A DNA stretch of 64,000 nt, taken from contig SDUX01000005.1 of NCBI GenBank assembly GCA_008729055.1, positions 2,116,875 through 2,180,874 of the forward strand. The letters are read 5' to 3'. Positions within the stretch are counted from its first letter, which is position 1. Every line of letters starts with the position of its first letter. Below, one piece after another: positions 10,707-20,483 of this stretch. The translations under genes were made by a program, and so were the position numbers. The stretch comes from Pyropia haitanensis (taxonomy: Eukaryota; Rhodophyta; Bangiophyceae; Bangiales; Bangiaceae). The notes below the pieces were generated by a model. The model was not told the DNA's origin and did no database searches. It saw nothing but the letters and a program-made list of their open reading frames with translations.

Positions 10707-11783
10707 GTCGTGCCGCCGCGATCAACCCCGTTGGGCACAGCAGCGTCGCCCCCCGCCCCTTCCTCCAGCACGTCCAGCCCGCGGTTGCGCACGGCGCAGG
10801 CGGCGGCCAACTGGGCGGCGTACGGCCGCGAGTGGGCGTGGAGGACGAGGACCCCCCCCGGGGTGAGCAGCGGCGGCACCACCGGGTGGCACCCCCACCG
10901 CTTGCCACCGTCCCCCGCCGATGGGTACGGGTTGGGGTAGAGCCGGTAGTGGTGGGTCGGCGCCCAGCCCGCGCCACGGGTCCACCACGTCCGCTCGGAG
11001 CAGCAGCACATTGCTCCCGTCATCGACAATGTCTCCCTCTCCGCCGCCCTCCCCCTCTCCGCCGCCCTCATCCTCCCCCTCCCCCTCCCCCTCCCCCCCC
11101 CCTCCCCCTCCCCCTCCCCCTCTCCTTCCACACCGCCGCCGGCGGCCACCACCCCCACCCGCCGCCAGTACCCAACGTTGCGCCACAGCCGCCCGTGCGA
11201 GCGGTCCACGCCAGTCACCACCGCCGCCGCGGGGCGGCCCGCCCCCAACGCCCGCGTCGACGCGCCCGCCCCGCAGCCACCATCCAACACCAGCGGCCGG
11301 CCGCGGCGGGCGGGCGGGCGCGGCCAGCGACGCGGCCACCGTCGCAGCCGCCGCCGCCGTGTGCGCCACGACCGGCCGCGACGCCGCCCCCACGGGGACC
11401 GTGTCGGCCGTGCCGGACGCGGCGGCGGCGGCACGCGGCGTGTCGCCACGGGCGGGGGTGGTGTAGAGCGCGACGCGGGCCGCGTCGGGGAGGGCGCCGC
11501 GGCGGCGGCGCCCCCGCCGCCGTGCCGCTGCCGCTGCTGCTGCCGCCGCTGCCGCCGCTGTCGTCGCCGCTGCCGCCGCTACCGGCACGGGCGGACACGG
11601 CCGCCGCGGCGGTCCATGTGGTTGCCGCCGCGCGTGTCGGCGGCGCCGCGCCGGTCAGCCGCGGCGGCCGCCGCGGCGCCGCCGCCCGCGGGCCGCCGCG
11701 GCCGGCCGCGGCGGCGGCGGCGGCGGCCAGGCGGCGGCGGCCAGGCGGCGGGCGCCCCAGGGGACGCCGCCCACAAGAACCAT
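10635..11783 (-). pseudogene. TrmB-like SAM-dependent methyltransferase, frame-disrupted and split by a transposon
   Basis: A plausible ATG at 11783 (MVLVGGVPWGARRL) begins an Arg/Ala-rich leader that could be an organelle-targeting peptide. The SAM-binding motif PLVLDGGCGAGASTRAL lies at about 11300, followed by VTGVDRSHGRLWRNVGYW. Then comes a low-complexity Glu/Gly insertion, NVLLLRADVVDPWRG, and the TrmB hallmark HHYRLYPNPYP with KRWGCHPVVPPLL at about 10960-10880. Family members methylate tRNA guanosine (m7G46) or are uncharacterised plastid relatives. These pieces alternate between two frames at C/G-rich tracts, so there is decay, assembly indels, or both. The 3' end enters the DIRS-like element at 10634; a candidate continuation lies at 5157-5004. 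Confidence 0.7.
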
Positions 11784-11831
11784 GGGCGGCACCTGCGTGG
11801 GGGAACGAGGAGGCCCTACAAAAAAATATGC

Positions 11832-11920
11832 CGCGATATAGGGGGTGGCACGGAGATGCGGAACCCGTGATATAGGGGGGTGCATGACGGTGCGGAACCC
11901 GTGATATGGGGGGTGAAGCG
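11832..11920. repeat. 34-bp tandem repeat, about 2.6 copies
   Basis: Units containing GATATAGGGGG and GATGCGGAACCCGTG recur with phases at 11835, 11869 and 11903. They lie directly upstream of the methyltransferase start. Between 11921 and 12196 I see no gene. Confidence 0.8.
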
Positions 11921-12196
11921 CGCTGCCAAAGCCCCGGATATCACGGTTGCACCAGCGTTCTTGGTGTCGGCTTAAGCTGCCCAGATAAGACGGGTACCCG
12001 CCATAACGGGACTATGATTGGCTCACAGTCGTCCACGTGCTCCACTCTCGGCACAGATGGGCCCTGCATACTGAAAAAGAACGATCCATAATTCTCGAAA
12101 GAAGTATAGTTCATTAAGTCAAAACTGAAAAAGTCCGACACCAGGTGTACCACTTAATATTGCACTGCTTGATACTCCAGAACGTGCTTTTCGACT

Positions 12197-13611
12197 TCAT
12201 ATAATTGATTGCTGTTCCATACATATTATCAGCATCATCTTTTTAGAACACACAACAGCCTGTGCAAACGTGAGGATGGGCTTGAACCACGTGGACGTGG
12301 CGAGGTTCACCAGCTGCCTCAGGTACAACACCTCCGCCGCTGAAAAATCGAAGTCAGGGTTGTCGTACACGCGCATAGTGTTGATGGGGGGCGGCGGGGA
12401 GGGAAGCGTCCGCCCGACCTCGTAGGCGCCGCCCAGTCCACACCGCCCACTGGTGTGGGCTCGAGACGGCCTCACCGCGCTGCGCCCCGCAGCTCGACCA
12501 GCCGCCTCACCTGGCACCGTCCCAGACGCAAGCGGCAAAATCACGCGCCGACGCGGTGCAGTATGCGCCGGAGGGGTCGGGGAAGCAGAGGACAGTGGGG
12601 GCGACGCCAGGCGACGCGGCGGAGGCGGGGCGGTTCCAGGAAGCGGAGATTCTGCCGTCTGAGGCAGCCGAGGAACAGCCAGCCGAGGTGGCGGGAGTGG
12701 GCCCGCCCCAGGCGCCGGCAGTGGGCCCGCCCAAGGTCGCGGGAGTGGGCCCGCCTGAGGTCGCGAGGGTACAGTCGCTTGAGGGCGCGGCGGCGGAGCC
12801 GTCAGAGGTGGGACGGGTGCGGCCGTCCGCTGCCGCCGGGGTGGTGCTTCCAGTAGGCTAGAAGAAATGGCGGCCAGAGGTCGCGGGGGCGGCGCCGTCC
12901 GAGAAAGAGCCATCGGGGCTGGCCTAGAACGCTGGGGCGGCCCTAGCCGAGGTGGACGAGGCGGGGCTGGCCGAGGTGGCGGCGGCGGGGCTGGCCGAGG
13001 TGGCGGTGGAGGGGCTTGTCGAGGTGGTGGTCGAGGGGCCCGTCGACGTGGCACAGGCGGGGCCGTCCGATGTGGCGGGGGGGGAAGCGCTTGAGGTGGC
13101 CCCGGCTGGGCCGCCAGAGGTGACCGGGGCGGGATGAGCCGAGGGGGTGCCGCCGGAGTCGGCGCAGGTGGTGGGGGCAGGGCTTTCTGATGAGACGGGG
13201 ACGGCGCCGACCGATGCGATGGAGCTGGGGCCGGCCGAGGGGGTGCAGGCGCGGCGGGCCGAGGCTGTGGGGTGGAAGTCGCCCGAGGTCGCGGGGCCGG
13301 CCGCCGACGCAAGCGGGCAGACAGCGCCCCCCGATCAGCATGCCGCCCCCCCTCCAAGGAGCTTGACGGCAATGGCAGCGCGGCCGCGATGGCAGCGGCC
13401 CCAACCAGGACGTCTCCTGCAGTTGAGCACGGACAAACTAGAAATGCACAGAAATATACCAAGTCGTAAACGTCAACAGCGTCAGAACCACACGCGATGA
13501 GTCCACCAACGCAGTACCACTCAAAGAAGATCCAGGAATGAACAGAGGGGAGAGACAGATGAGCTCACCATGTGCCATGGCTGTTGCCGAGCGCTTGCGG
13601 GTGCGTGCCAT
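12197..13611 (-). CDS. Secreted or membrane-anchored proline-rich protein (two exons)
   Basis: Exon 1 is 13611-13569 (ATG, MARTRKRSATAMAHG). An intron at 13417-13568 (GTGAGC ... CTGCAG, pyrimidine-rich before the acceptor) leads to exon 2, 13416-12197. Spliced length is 1263 bp, 420 residues, in frame. The join creates a basic n-region followed by DVLVGAAAIAAALPL, a convincing signal peptide. The body (about residues 60-330) is Pro/Ala/Arg-rich with an 8-residue periodicity such as PPRPAPPP. The C-terminal 60 residues are non-repetitive (VYDNPDFDFSAAEVLYLRQL, WFKPILTFAQAVVC) and may be a folded domain. A cell-wall or extracellular-matrix role is an inference from composition. No family is recognised. 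Confidence 0.65.
12680..13135. repeat. Degenerate 24-bp coding tandem repeat in the proline-rich protein
   Basis: Octapeptide units repeat in two blocks (about 12680-12850 and 12945-13135), imperfect and always in multiples of 24 bp, so the minus-strand frame is kept. The plus strand reads as VxGVGPPE-like octads but is stopped several times. Confidence 0.7.
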
Positions 13612-14300
13612 CTTGGCGCTGCTCGTCGGCACCGCCGCACTGCACGCACACGGAGCTCCGCCACGAAAGCTTCGATCAACAGATGGACGGAGCGTAGGGC
13701 AGGGATGCCGGATGGGCTGGAGGGTAAGTGGCCACAGACGGGCACGGTGTGTGCGCCAGCGTGCGCGACCCGCCGCCTGCCGCGATCTCCCGCCGGCCGC
13801 CGTCTGAATTGTTTCCAGATGCCTGGGACGACTCCTGAGTTTGGATCACTGGCTGGGGTGAATACCACTTCTTTCCACAGTACACGAAATGACACGAGAC
13901 GCTGACGAATTGGTCGCAGACACCACTTCACAAGTGGGCTTCCGCTCCTTTCCCAGGCGCTTCACCGTGGCGGTCACGTGGGCGCGGGCAGGGTTGGTGA
14001 TGGTGGCGAGCCCCTACGTGTCGTGTGTCGCTGCAATTTTCCCTCTGCTTCTCCCCCGCCCACCCCCCCTCACTCTAGGGGCACCCCCGCGTGGACCCCT
14101 GGGTGACTGCAGAGGTGGACGAGCAGCTCCCACCGCCGACCGCACGTCATAGAAATCGTCAAAGAGGGAGGCCGCGAGGGGGTGGAAAGGTGCGCCGCGG
14201 CCGACAGCAGCGCTGCCTGTGGGGGGGGGGGGGGGTGGGCGTATGTCCCCGCGTCGTGGGTGGCGCAGGGAGCGAAGAAGGAGGAGTGAGTGGTAGCGGG
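13612..14300. other. Intergenic stretch, no gene seen
   Basis: Moderate GC with no coding pattern I can support. Short open frames on both strands lack recognisable motifs. It contains the 5' region of the proline-rich gene. Confidence 0.4.
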
Positions 14301-14327
14301 GGGGGCGGGAGACGCAAGACACCCCCG

Positions 14328-14970
14328 CTACCCGCCGCGCCGCGGCAGCGCGGCGCCAGGAGCGCGCCCCACACGGAGCCGTCGGAACCCGCCCGACCGT
14401 GTCGATCGACCATCACCTTGAACCGCCGCGCAGGCGCCCACCACCCCCCCACACAGCGCCTCCCCCCCTACCCCCCCCCCCCCCCCCCCCCCCCCCCCCA
14501 GCACTTTCACCACCGCCCCCCCAGGCACCTCCCTCCCGTTGAATGAGGCATCACCGATGCGCGCCTTCCCCCCTCTCCGGGTATGTGCACTTCGTGCCAG
14601 CAGGTCCCCCCCATCACGATACTGGCTGTACACCTTGTCGGTCAATTCCAGCCCGAAGAAGCTCACCACCACCGCCCCCTCCTCCCCCGCGGCGCCGGCG
14701 TACATGAGGACTCGCCCCCGCAGGTGCGCCGCCGTCGGCACCGCGCTCAGCGCCATGGAGCGGAGCATACCCGCCAGGGCCCCTTCCAGCAGTCTTTGAG
14801 TGCCGCGGCCATGCCCGCGGCGGCGGCGGGGTGGCCGCCCGCGGCCACCCCGGTGCGGTCGGTGAGGCGGTAGGTGGGGAATTGCAGGGGGGCAGGGTTG
14901 GCCGGGCCCGCGCACGCAGTCGAGAGGTGGGGGGTACAGGGGACGCCGATAAGGGCCACCTCCCATGTAA
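14328..14970 (-). CDS. Unidentified host exon(s), fragment next to the Plavaka-like element
   Basis: An acceptor-like CTTGCACAG precedes an exon beginning about 14970. One frame reads VALIGVPCTPHLST ... MAAALKD. Near 14795 the sense switches to another frame reading LLEGALAGMLRSMALS, RVLMYAGAAGEEGAVVVSFF and ASFNGREVPGGAVVKV. The mixture of ordinary residues argues for real coding sequence rather than a GC shadow. The frame change could be a 1-bp indel. Beyond about 14510 it runs into poly-C/poly-Gly. No family recognised. The transposon terminus lies about 75 bp upstream, possibly inside an intron of this gene. Confidence 0.4.
14471..14499. repeat. Poly-C tract (29 bp)
   Basis: An uninterrupted C run, the longest mononucleotide tract in the window and a likely assembly-error site. 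Confidence 0.95.
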
Positions 14971-15046
14971 GCTGTGCAAGTAAGTATGAATTCTTGGAAT
15001 TAGGATTGGAACGTCACTATACGCAGTGGCGATACTTGATCGTCTC

Positions 15047-15069
15047 TAAAAGGTACCACCCGTACTGGG
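15047..15069 (+). repeat. Left terminal inverted repeat of the Plavaka-like element
   Basis: Contains AGGTACCACCCGTACTGGG. It pairs in inverse orientation with 25774-25796, with one mismatch. Confidence 0.85.
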
Positions 15070-15189
15070 TGTCACAATGCGGTACTGAAGGGTACTGGGA
15101 GATAGTCAGTAGGCCCCTTGCTCAATTCGGGAGACTCGTCGTACTGTGTCGTGAGGAACGCGGGCTACAAGTCGAGGGCTGCCGGCTAT

Positions 15190-16140
15190 CGCGGCGTGCG
15201 TCTCTCCCTTGCGTTAGGGGGGGGGGCGGCGGCGGTGACGGCGTGCGTCTCTCTGGCGCCGGGGGCGGTGCGGCGGCGGTGACGGCGTGCGTCTTTCCCT
15301 TGCGCTGGGGGGGGGGGCGGCGGCGGTGGCGGTGTGCGTCTCCCTGGCGTGGCGGCGGTTGCGGCGGCGATGGCGACGTGCGTCTCCCTGGCGTCGGGGG
15401 TGGTGCGGCGGCGGTGACGGCGTGCGTCTTTCCCTTGCGCTGGGGGGGGCGGCGGCGGCGGTGACGGCGTGCGTCTTTCCCTTGCGCTGGGGGGGGCGGC
15501 GGCGGCTGTGGCGGTGTGCGTCTCCCTGGCGTCGGGGGTGGTGCGGCCGTGGTGACGGCGTGCGTCTCCCTGGCGCCGGGGGTGGTGCGGCGGCGGTGAC
15601 GGCGTGCGTCTTTCCCTTGCGCTGGGGGGGGCGGCGGCGGCTGTGGCGGTGTGCGTCTCCCTGGCGTGGCGGGGGGTGCGGCGGCGATGGCGACGTGCGT
15701 CTCCCTGGCGTCGGGGGTGGTGCGGCGGCGGTGACGGCGTGCGTGTCCCTGGCCTGGGGGGGGGTGCGGCGGCGATGGCGACGTGCGTCTCCCTGGCCTG
15801 GGGGGGGGTGCGGCGGCGGTGACGGCGTGGGTCTCCCTGGCGTGTGGGGGGCTGCGGCGGCGGTGACGGCGTGCGTCTTTCCCTTGCGCTGGGGGGGGGG
15901 GCGGCGGCGGTGGCGGTGTGCATCTCCCTGGCGTGGAGGGGGGTGCGGCGGCGATGGCGACGTGCGTCTCCCTGGCGTCGGGGGTGGCGCGGCGGCGGTG
16001 ACGCCGTGCGTCTCTCCTTTGCGCTGTGGGGGGGTGCGGCGGCGGTAGCGACGTGCGTCTCTCGCTGGCGTTGGGGGGGGTGCGGCGGAGGTGACGGCGT
16101 GCGTCTCCTTCTGGCGTGGGGGGGAGTGCGGCGTTGAAGG
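15190..16140. repeat. GC-rich minisatellite inside the Plavaka-like element
   Basis: About twenty imperfect units of roughly 45-50 bp share the core GTGACGGCGTGCGTCT followed by poly-G and GGCGGCGGT. Arg/His/Pro-rich minus-strand frames remain open across it, a consequence of the repeat. It lies 3' of the transposase stop at 16341. Confidence 0.85.
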
Positions 16141-16340
16141 CTGTCTGCGGCGGCGATGGCGGCGTGCGTCTCTCGTTGGCGGGAGGCGACTTTGCAGCGG
16201 TCGTCATCAGGACGATGTTGCAATGGTCGGCGTCGTCGCTGCCGCGTCGGCGACGCACCTCTATCGTGGTCGCTCTTCCTCCCGTGCTTAGTGGCGTCTG
16301 CCGGCAAAGCCCGTGTGAGATGCCTACTTTTAGTGCGCAT

Positions 16341-19300
16341 TCAGTTGTCGTCTTCACTACCAGCACCTCCCTCGCCTCCCTCGTTCGCAGTAGCATCACC
16401 AACAAAAGCGTTCACGAAAAAGCGTGCCGCCCGTAGCTCATCTGCAGTCGTCGGTACCTCATCAGGCATGACTGTGACACCGTGCCGAGTGCTGAGGTCT
16501 TCCCAGTCGTGCTCCACCGCCAGCCAGGAAACATCTTCGTCAGCTCTCAGTACATCGAGAGAGACACAGGCCTCGGCTAGACCGACGCTCCAACGAAGAC
16601 GCTCACACCCATACGTCGTCAAGACGCAGCCCTCGTGGGCGGCGGCTGGCTCTGTCCGCCGCACAACGAGGCGCTGCCAAGTGCCAGCCCTGTTGCCTAC
16701 GACGAGTGAGGCTTGACCGACGCGTGTCTCTCCGTCCTGCCCGCGATAGCGCACCCAGTCCCACCAGGGCGACCCATGAAAGTTGGGTGACGCCCGGATG
16801 GTGTAGTACTGCCGCCCGCGCAGAAGGTCGGATGGACCGAAGTACAGACTGGAACGCACGCAAAATGTCGTGGCAGCGTCGCAGGCCAGGGCGTCCGCAA
16901 GACCCGGCAGATTTCGTTTCTCTGAGAGCCTGCCAACCGACTCCTTCCTCGAGTACCGCTGCCTCAGCCGACGACGCCCCCTGCGCACTTGCTGACGCGG
17001 GGCTGTTGAACGATTCGAGAAGTCGTCGCCAGCGCCACTGCGGTCCGACAGCTCAGAGTCTAGCCCCGCCTCGTCCTTGAGGACTAAGTTCACTTGCTCG
17101 TTCAGTATGAGCTGCTCAATGAACTGTCCCCGCTTCCTGTTCGTCGTCTTGTATGCTGCCTTCACAGCTTTGTGCAGGGACTCGTTGCACGCACTGTTGC
17201 CGTCAAAAACATTACCGCGCAGCCGGAACTCGTCCAGCAGGTGAGCGGAGAGACGGTGAAGCTTGGTGTCGTGCACTGGGCCCAGTAAGGGCTGGAAGTG
17301 GTCCACAACCCACTCGTGCGCCTTCTGCGCCAGTACCGCTGCCTCGCTCAGAGTGATGCCGGCGGTGTGCTGGGCATCAAAAAGAGCATTCGTGAGTGCT
17401 ACCAACTCACAGATGCATCGCAGCACGGCGCGGTGCTCATCACTGTCACCATGAGGGCCCACGACTCCCACGACCGCAAATGGGAGGAACCGCAAGGCAC
17501 GGCGGTGCTCACTGCCTGTCAGTGTAGCCTGCTTGACGGACTCCACCACATAGTAGCCTGGATACACATGCGGCACGCGCAGGCGACGTGATGCGTACTT
17601 GAAGCGCAGGTTAATCGCACGCTCTGTGTTCGCCACGCTGTCGAACCGTGCGTGCCCTCCTTCGCCAGCGACTTTTTGGAGGTACACCGGGACGAGGTTG
17701 GCAAGCTTCCTGTTGACTCCTGTGTCCATCACCTGGGAATGCAAAAGACAATGACTGGCGCAACAGTGGCGGCGATCAGACAGTACACGAACAGCGATAC
17801 CGCAAGAGCAAAGGAAAGCGTCAGGAGAGGCTCAGGCACAATAAATCGCGCACAGCGGGAACCAACTGCATGCAAGCTCAGGCACAAAAGCTAGCAGAAA
17901 CGTACATGCAGACGGTCGAAACCCGGTAGACGATACAGCATGCGAGGGCCGTTGCCGAGACCTGCCCAAGCCGCCAGTGCAGGGACGACGCTGTTAAGAC
18001 TGTGCGCCAGCTCAAGCTCAGTACGTCTTGCCTGGGACCCCCAGTATATTCCTCGAGTAGCATTGCTCAGCTGCGCCGACACAGTCTTCTGGACGTCTCG
18101 AGCGGGTGCAGACGCCCCCTCAGCGGCGCAGGAGCTCTCGCGTGACACCTTACATGGCGTGCATGGATACAGGCAGCCCGCCGCCTTCAGGCACATCACT
18201 GCTCGCTCCTCTGGCTGGTCGCATACATAGAGTAGGGCTCGCGGGGAGACTCGCACGCACTCACCCCCAGGCAGGTCCATCCACACGCCCCGGTGGCTTG
18301 CTTGAATGGCGCTACGAAACGCGAGATGTAGCACACGTTGCAGCAGCTCAGAGCGCACCTCCTGGCCCTTGCGAGTCTCAAAGAACTTTCCCTCTACCTG
18401 CGGGATGTACGCTATCGTCATCCACTGCTCCTTGTCGGTGTTGACGTTCACCACTCGCATTCGAAGCGGATACGCCGACACAGCGCCACTTCCGGATAGC
18501 ACAGTGCTGTCTGAGTACAAGTGTAGTCCCAGTACTCTCGTTCCCGCTCGCATGGTGCCTCGAACGTGTGCTGCTTGCTCCTTAAACATCTCCCCGTCCC
18601 ACACACCCGTCAGTAGCGTGGCCTGGGCTGCGCCCTCAGTACCGCTGCTCATCGATTCATCAGCGGGTGGAGGTCCCCAGCACAACTGGTTCGGCTCAGC
18701 ACGAAGAAGCTCCTCCTGGGCGGCTTCGAGAGCGTTGCGATAGCACACATTGTACCGTTGACCGTCAATCTCCAATGAGACGCGTCGTCACTGTAAAGGG
18801 GCAATCAGGGCTCGCTTGAAGCGCCGTACAGCGGCGATGAACCTGTTGACAGTCTTGAACGTGTCCGTGAATTGCCTCTTACTGGAGCCAGTAGCCGCCT
18901 CGACTCTCTTAGTGTGGATGTACTGCCTCTTAAGGCCCTTCTGCGACAGGCCGAACCCGTTGCCTGCTGTGCATGCGTCGACAAAGACGTGCCACAGCCC
19001 ATCCTTGGTCCAAGGAGCGCTCGCCTCCGGACCCCCTCCTCCTCCAGGTGCCACAGGAAAGGCAGGCACGGCTCGGGCCTCGTCCCCGAAGCGCTCATAG
19101 CGCTTGAAAACCTCGTCACAGAGGGCACGGTCAGCGACCCGTGGGGGTACTGGGAGTCCATCGGAGGCGCACTCAGAGGCGCTGCTCCCAGCCCCTTCTT
19201 CCGCCGGAGCCGCAGTACTGGAGCACTCATCATCTGCTGCATCTGAAGGGGCAGCCGTGTCGCGCCGAGCTCTCCGACCCCGCCTGGGTCCCCGGGGCTG

Positions 19301-19648
19301 GTACGCGCGACCTCCACGGCGCTCCAGTCGGGCACGCTCTGTAGGAGCCGTTCGCCGAGCGCGCGCACGTCGCGGAGAGTCGCATGGGGCGGTTACTGCT
19401 CGGGCTAGTTCTAGGAATACCTCAGACTCAAGCCGTATCACAGTACCGACACGCCCACCCTCCTCCCCCTCAGTCGTATCACCCTCGCGCATTCTAGAAG
19501 AACTGCCCTGCTGGTCGTCATCAGACTCGACACAAATGGTGTTGACGGCAGGGAGCACAGGGGCGTGCATGGCGGTGAAGTGACGCCTCTCGCCCAAGAC
19601 GCTCTTGAGCACGCGGCGGCAGCCGGGCACTCGGCATGTTACCGTCAT
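16341..19648 (-). CDS. Plavaka-like DDE transposase (C2H2 finger + RNase H-fold core), possibly with a nonsense codon
   Basis: The likely ATG is 19648. An N-terminal C2H2 finger (CRVPGC ... HFTAMH) is followed by a Ser/Arg-rich linker. After a single in-frame TGA at 18788-18790 comes the catalytic core: LHLYSDSTVLSG (first Asp), then DRLH joined to VMDTGVNRKL by splicing (second Asp), then NESLHKAVKAAY (Glu). The intron at 17733-17905 (GTACGT ... TTCCCAG, 173 bp) keeps phase 0. The C-terminus has IRASPNFHGSPWWDWVRY, typical of Plavaka-type proteins. The TGA lies in a pyrimidine-rich ACAG context, so an unrecognised intron is possible, but no donor gave a consistent phase. Otherwise this copy carries one nonsense mutation. 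Confidence 0.78.
17733..17905 (-). other. Intron in the Plavaka-like transposase
   Basis: Donor CAT|GTACGT and acceptor TTCCCAG|GTG, phase 0. Splicing restores FDRLHVMDTGV and places the second catalytic Asp. Reading through gives a stop within 15 bp of the donor. Confidence 0.85.
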
Positions 19649-20483
19649 TGCCACAGTGCCCCAAGATGCGTACAAGACGTCATGAGTGAAAGTGAAGCGC
19701 AAGGAGCACCAGTGCCAGAGGAGGCCGTACTGTAGCGTGCCACGGACGCTGCTCCCTTTCTTGGAAGCGGCCCACCTCAGCGAGTCAGGGGACCGCTGAA
19801 GCTACATTGCACCGTGGGGCGCCCGATCGACAAAGGTGAGCCTCAAGCGCGCCAAGTAGCACCCTCCGTCAGTTTTCTCAACCTCTTCCCTGTGGAGGCA
19901 CCTGATTGGATGTCGAGGACCGTGGACCATGCGACCTTGCGATCCGCCCGTGCGCGTCACACTCACGGTCACAGGCCACGCGGTGTGGCCTCCAGAGTTT
20001 TACGCGGCCCAGCTAGGCGTCAGTGGTCTCCGAGAGCGCAGCTGTCAAACGCCTTCGGTGAGCATAGGTCCCCGCCGCTCGGAAGACTCCCGGTCTTCGG
20101 GAGACGTGCCATTGGCTCTGGCAACCTCTCGAGCGGTGCTCCATCGAAGTGTGAAAGTGCACATCCGCGCAGTGTTTGTCGGCCAGTACGTCACGCTTGC
20201 AGGTCCACACGTGTGTGTGGGCCGCGCTCTGTGCGGGGACGTGTTCGCCCCCCCCGCTTGGGTGCCAACGGAGAGTGCAGGTGGGCAGGTGTGCGCCTTC
20301 GAGAGCACTGCGAACCAATACGTTCTCAACACCTCCCTCGGGAGAGGCTCAGTGCAGGCTACCGTCGTGTGTCTTCGGAGCCAAGCGAGTTTCCGAAGTG
20401 TGAGCCTTCGGCAGCTCAAGACCCCCCCCACAGGCCCCTCACCGCACGTGCGTGGTACCACCTGACCAAGGTGCGCTCCAATA

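Noticed and set aside
12453..13500. Plus-strand octapeptide frames (VAGVGPPE type) opposite the proline-rich gene
   Set aside because: Broken by stops, while the minus-strand frame is open over the full length with a credible signal peptide and splice sites.
15122..16405. Long minus-strand Arg/His/Pro-rich frames over the 15.2-16.1 kb repeat
   Set aside because: Several overlapping frames are open simultaneously because of the repeat; none has non-repetitive sequence supporting a protein.
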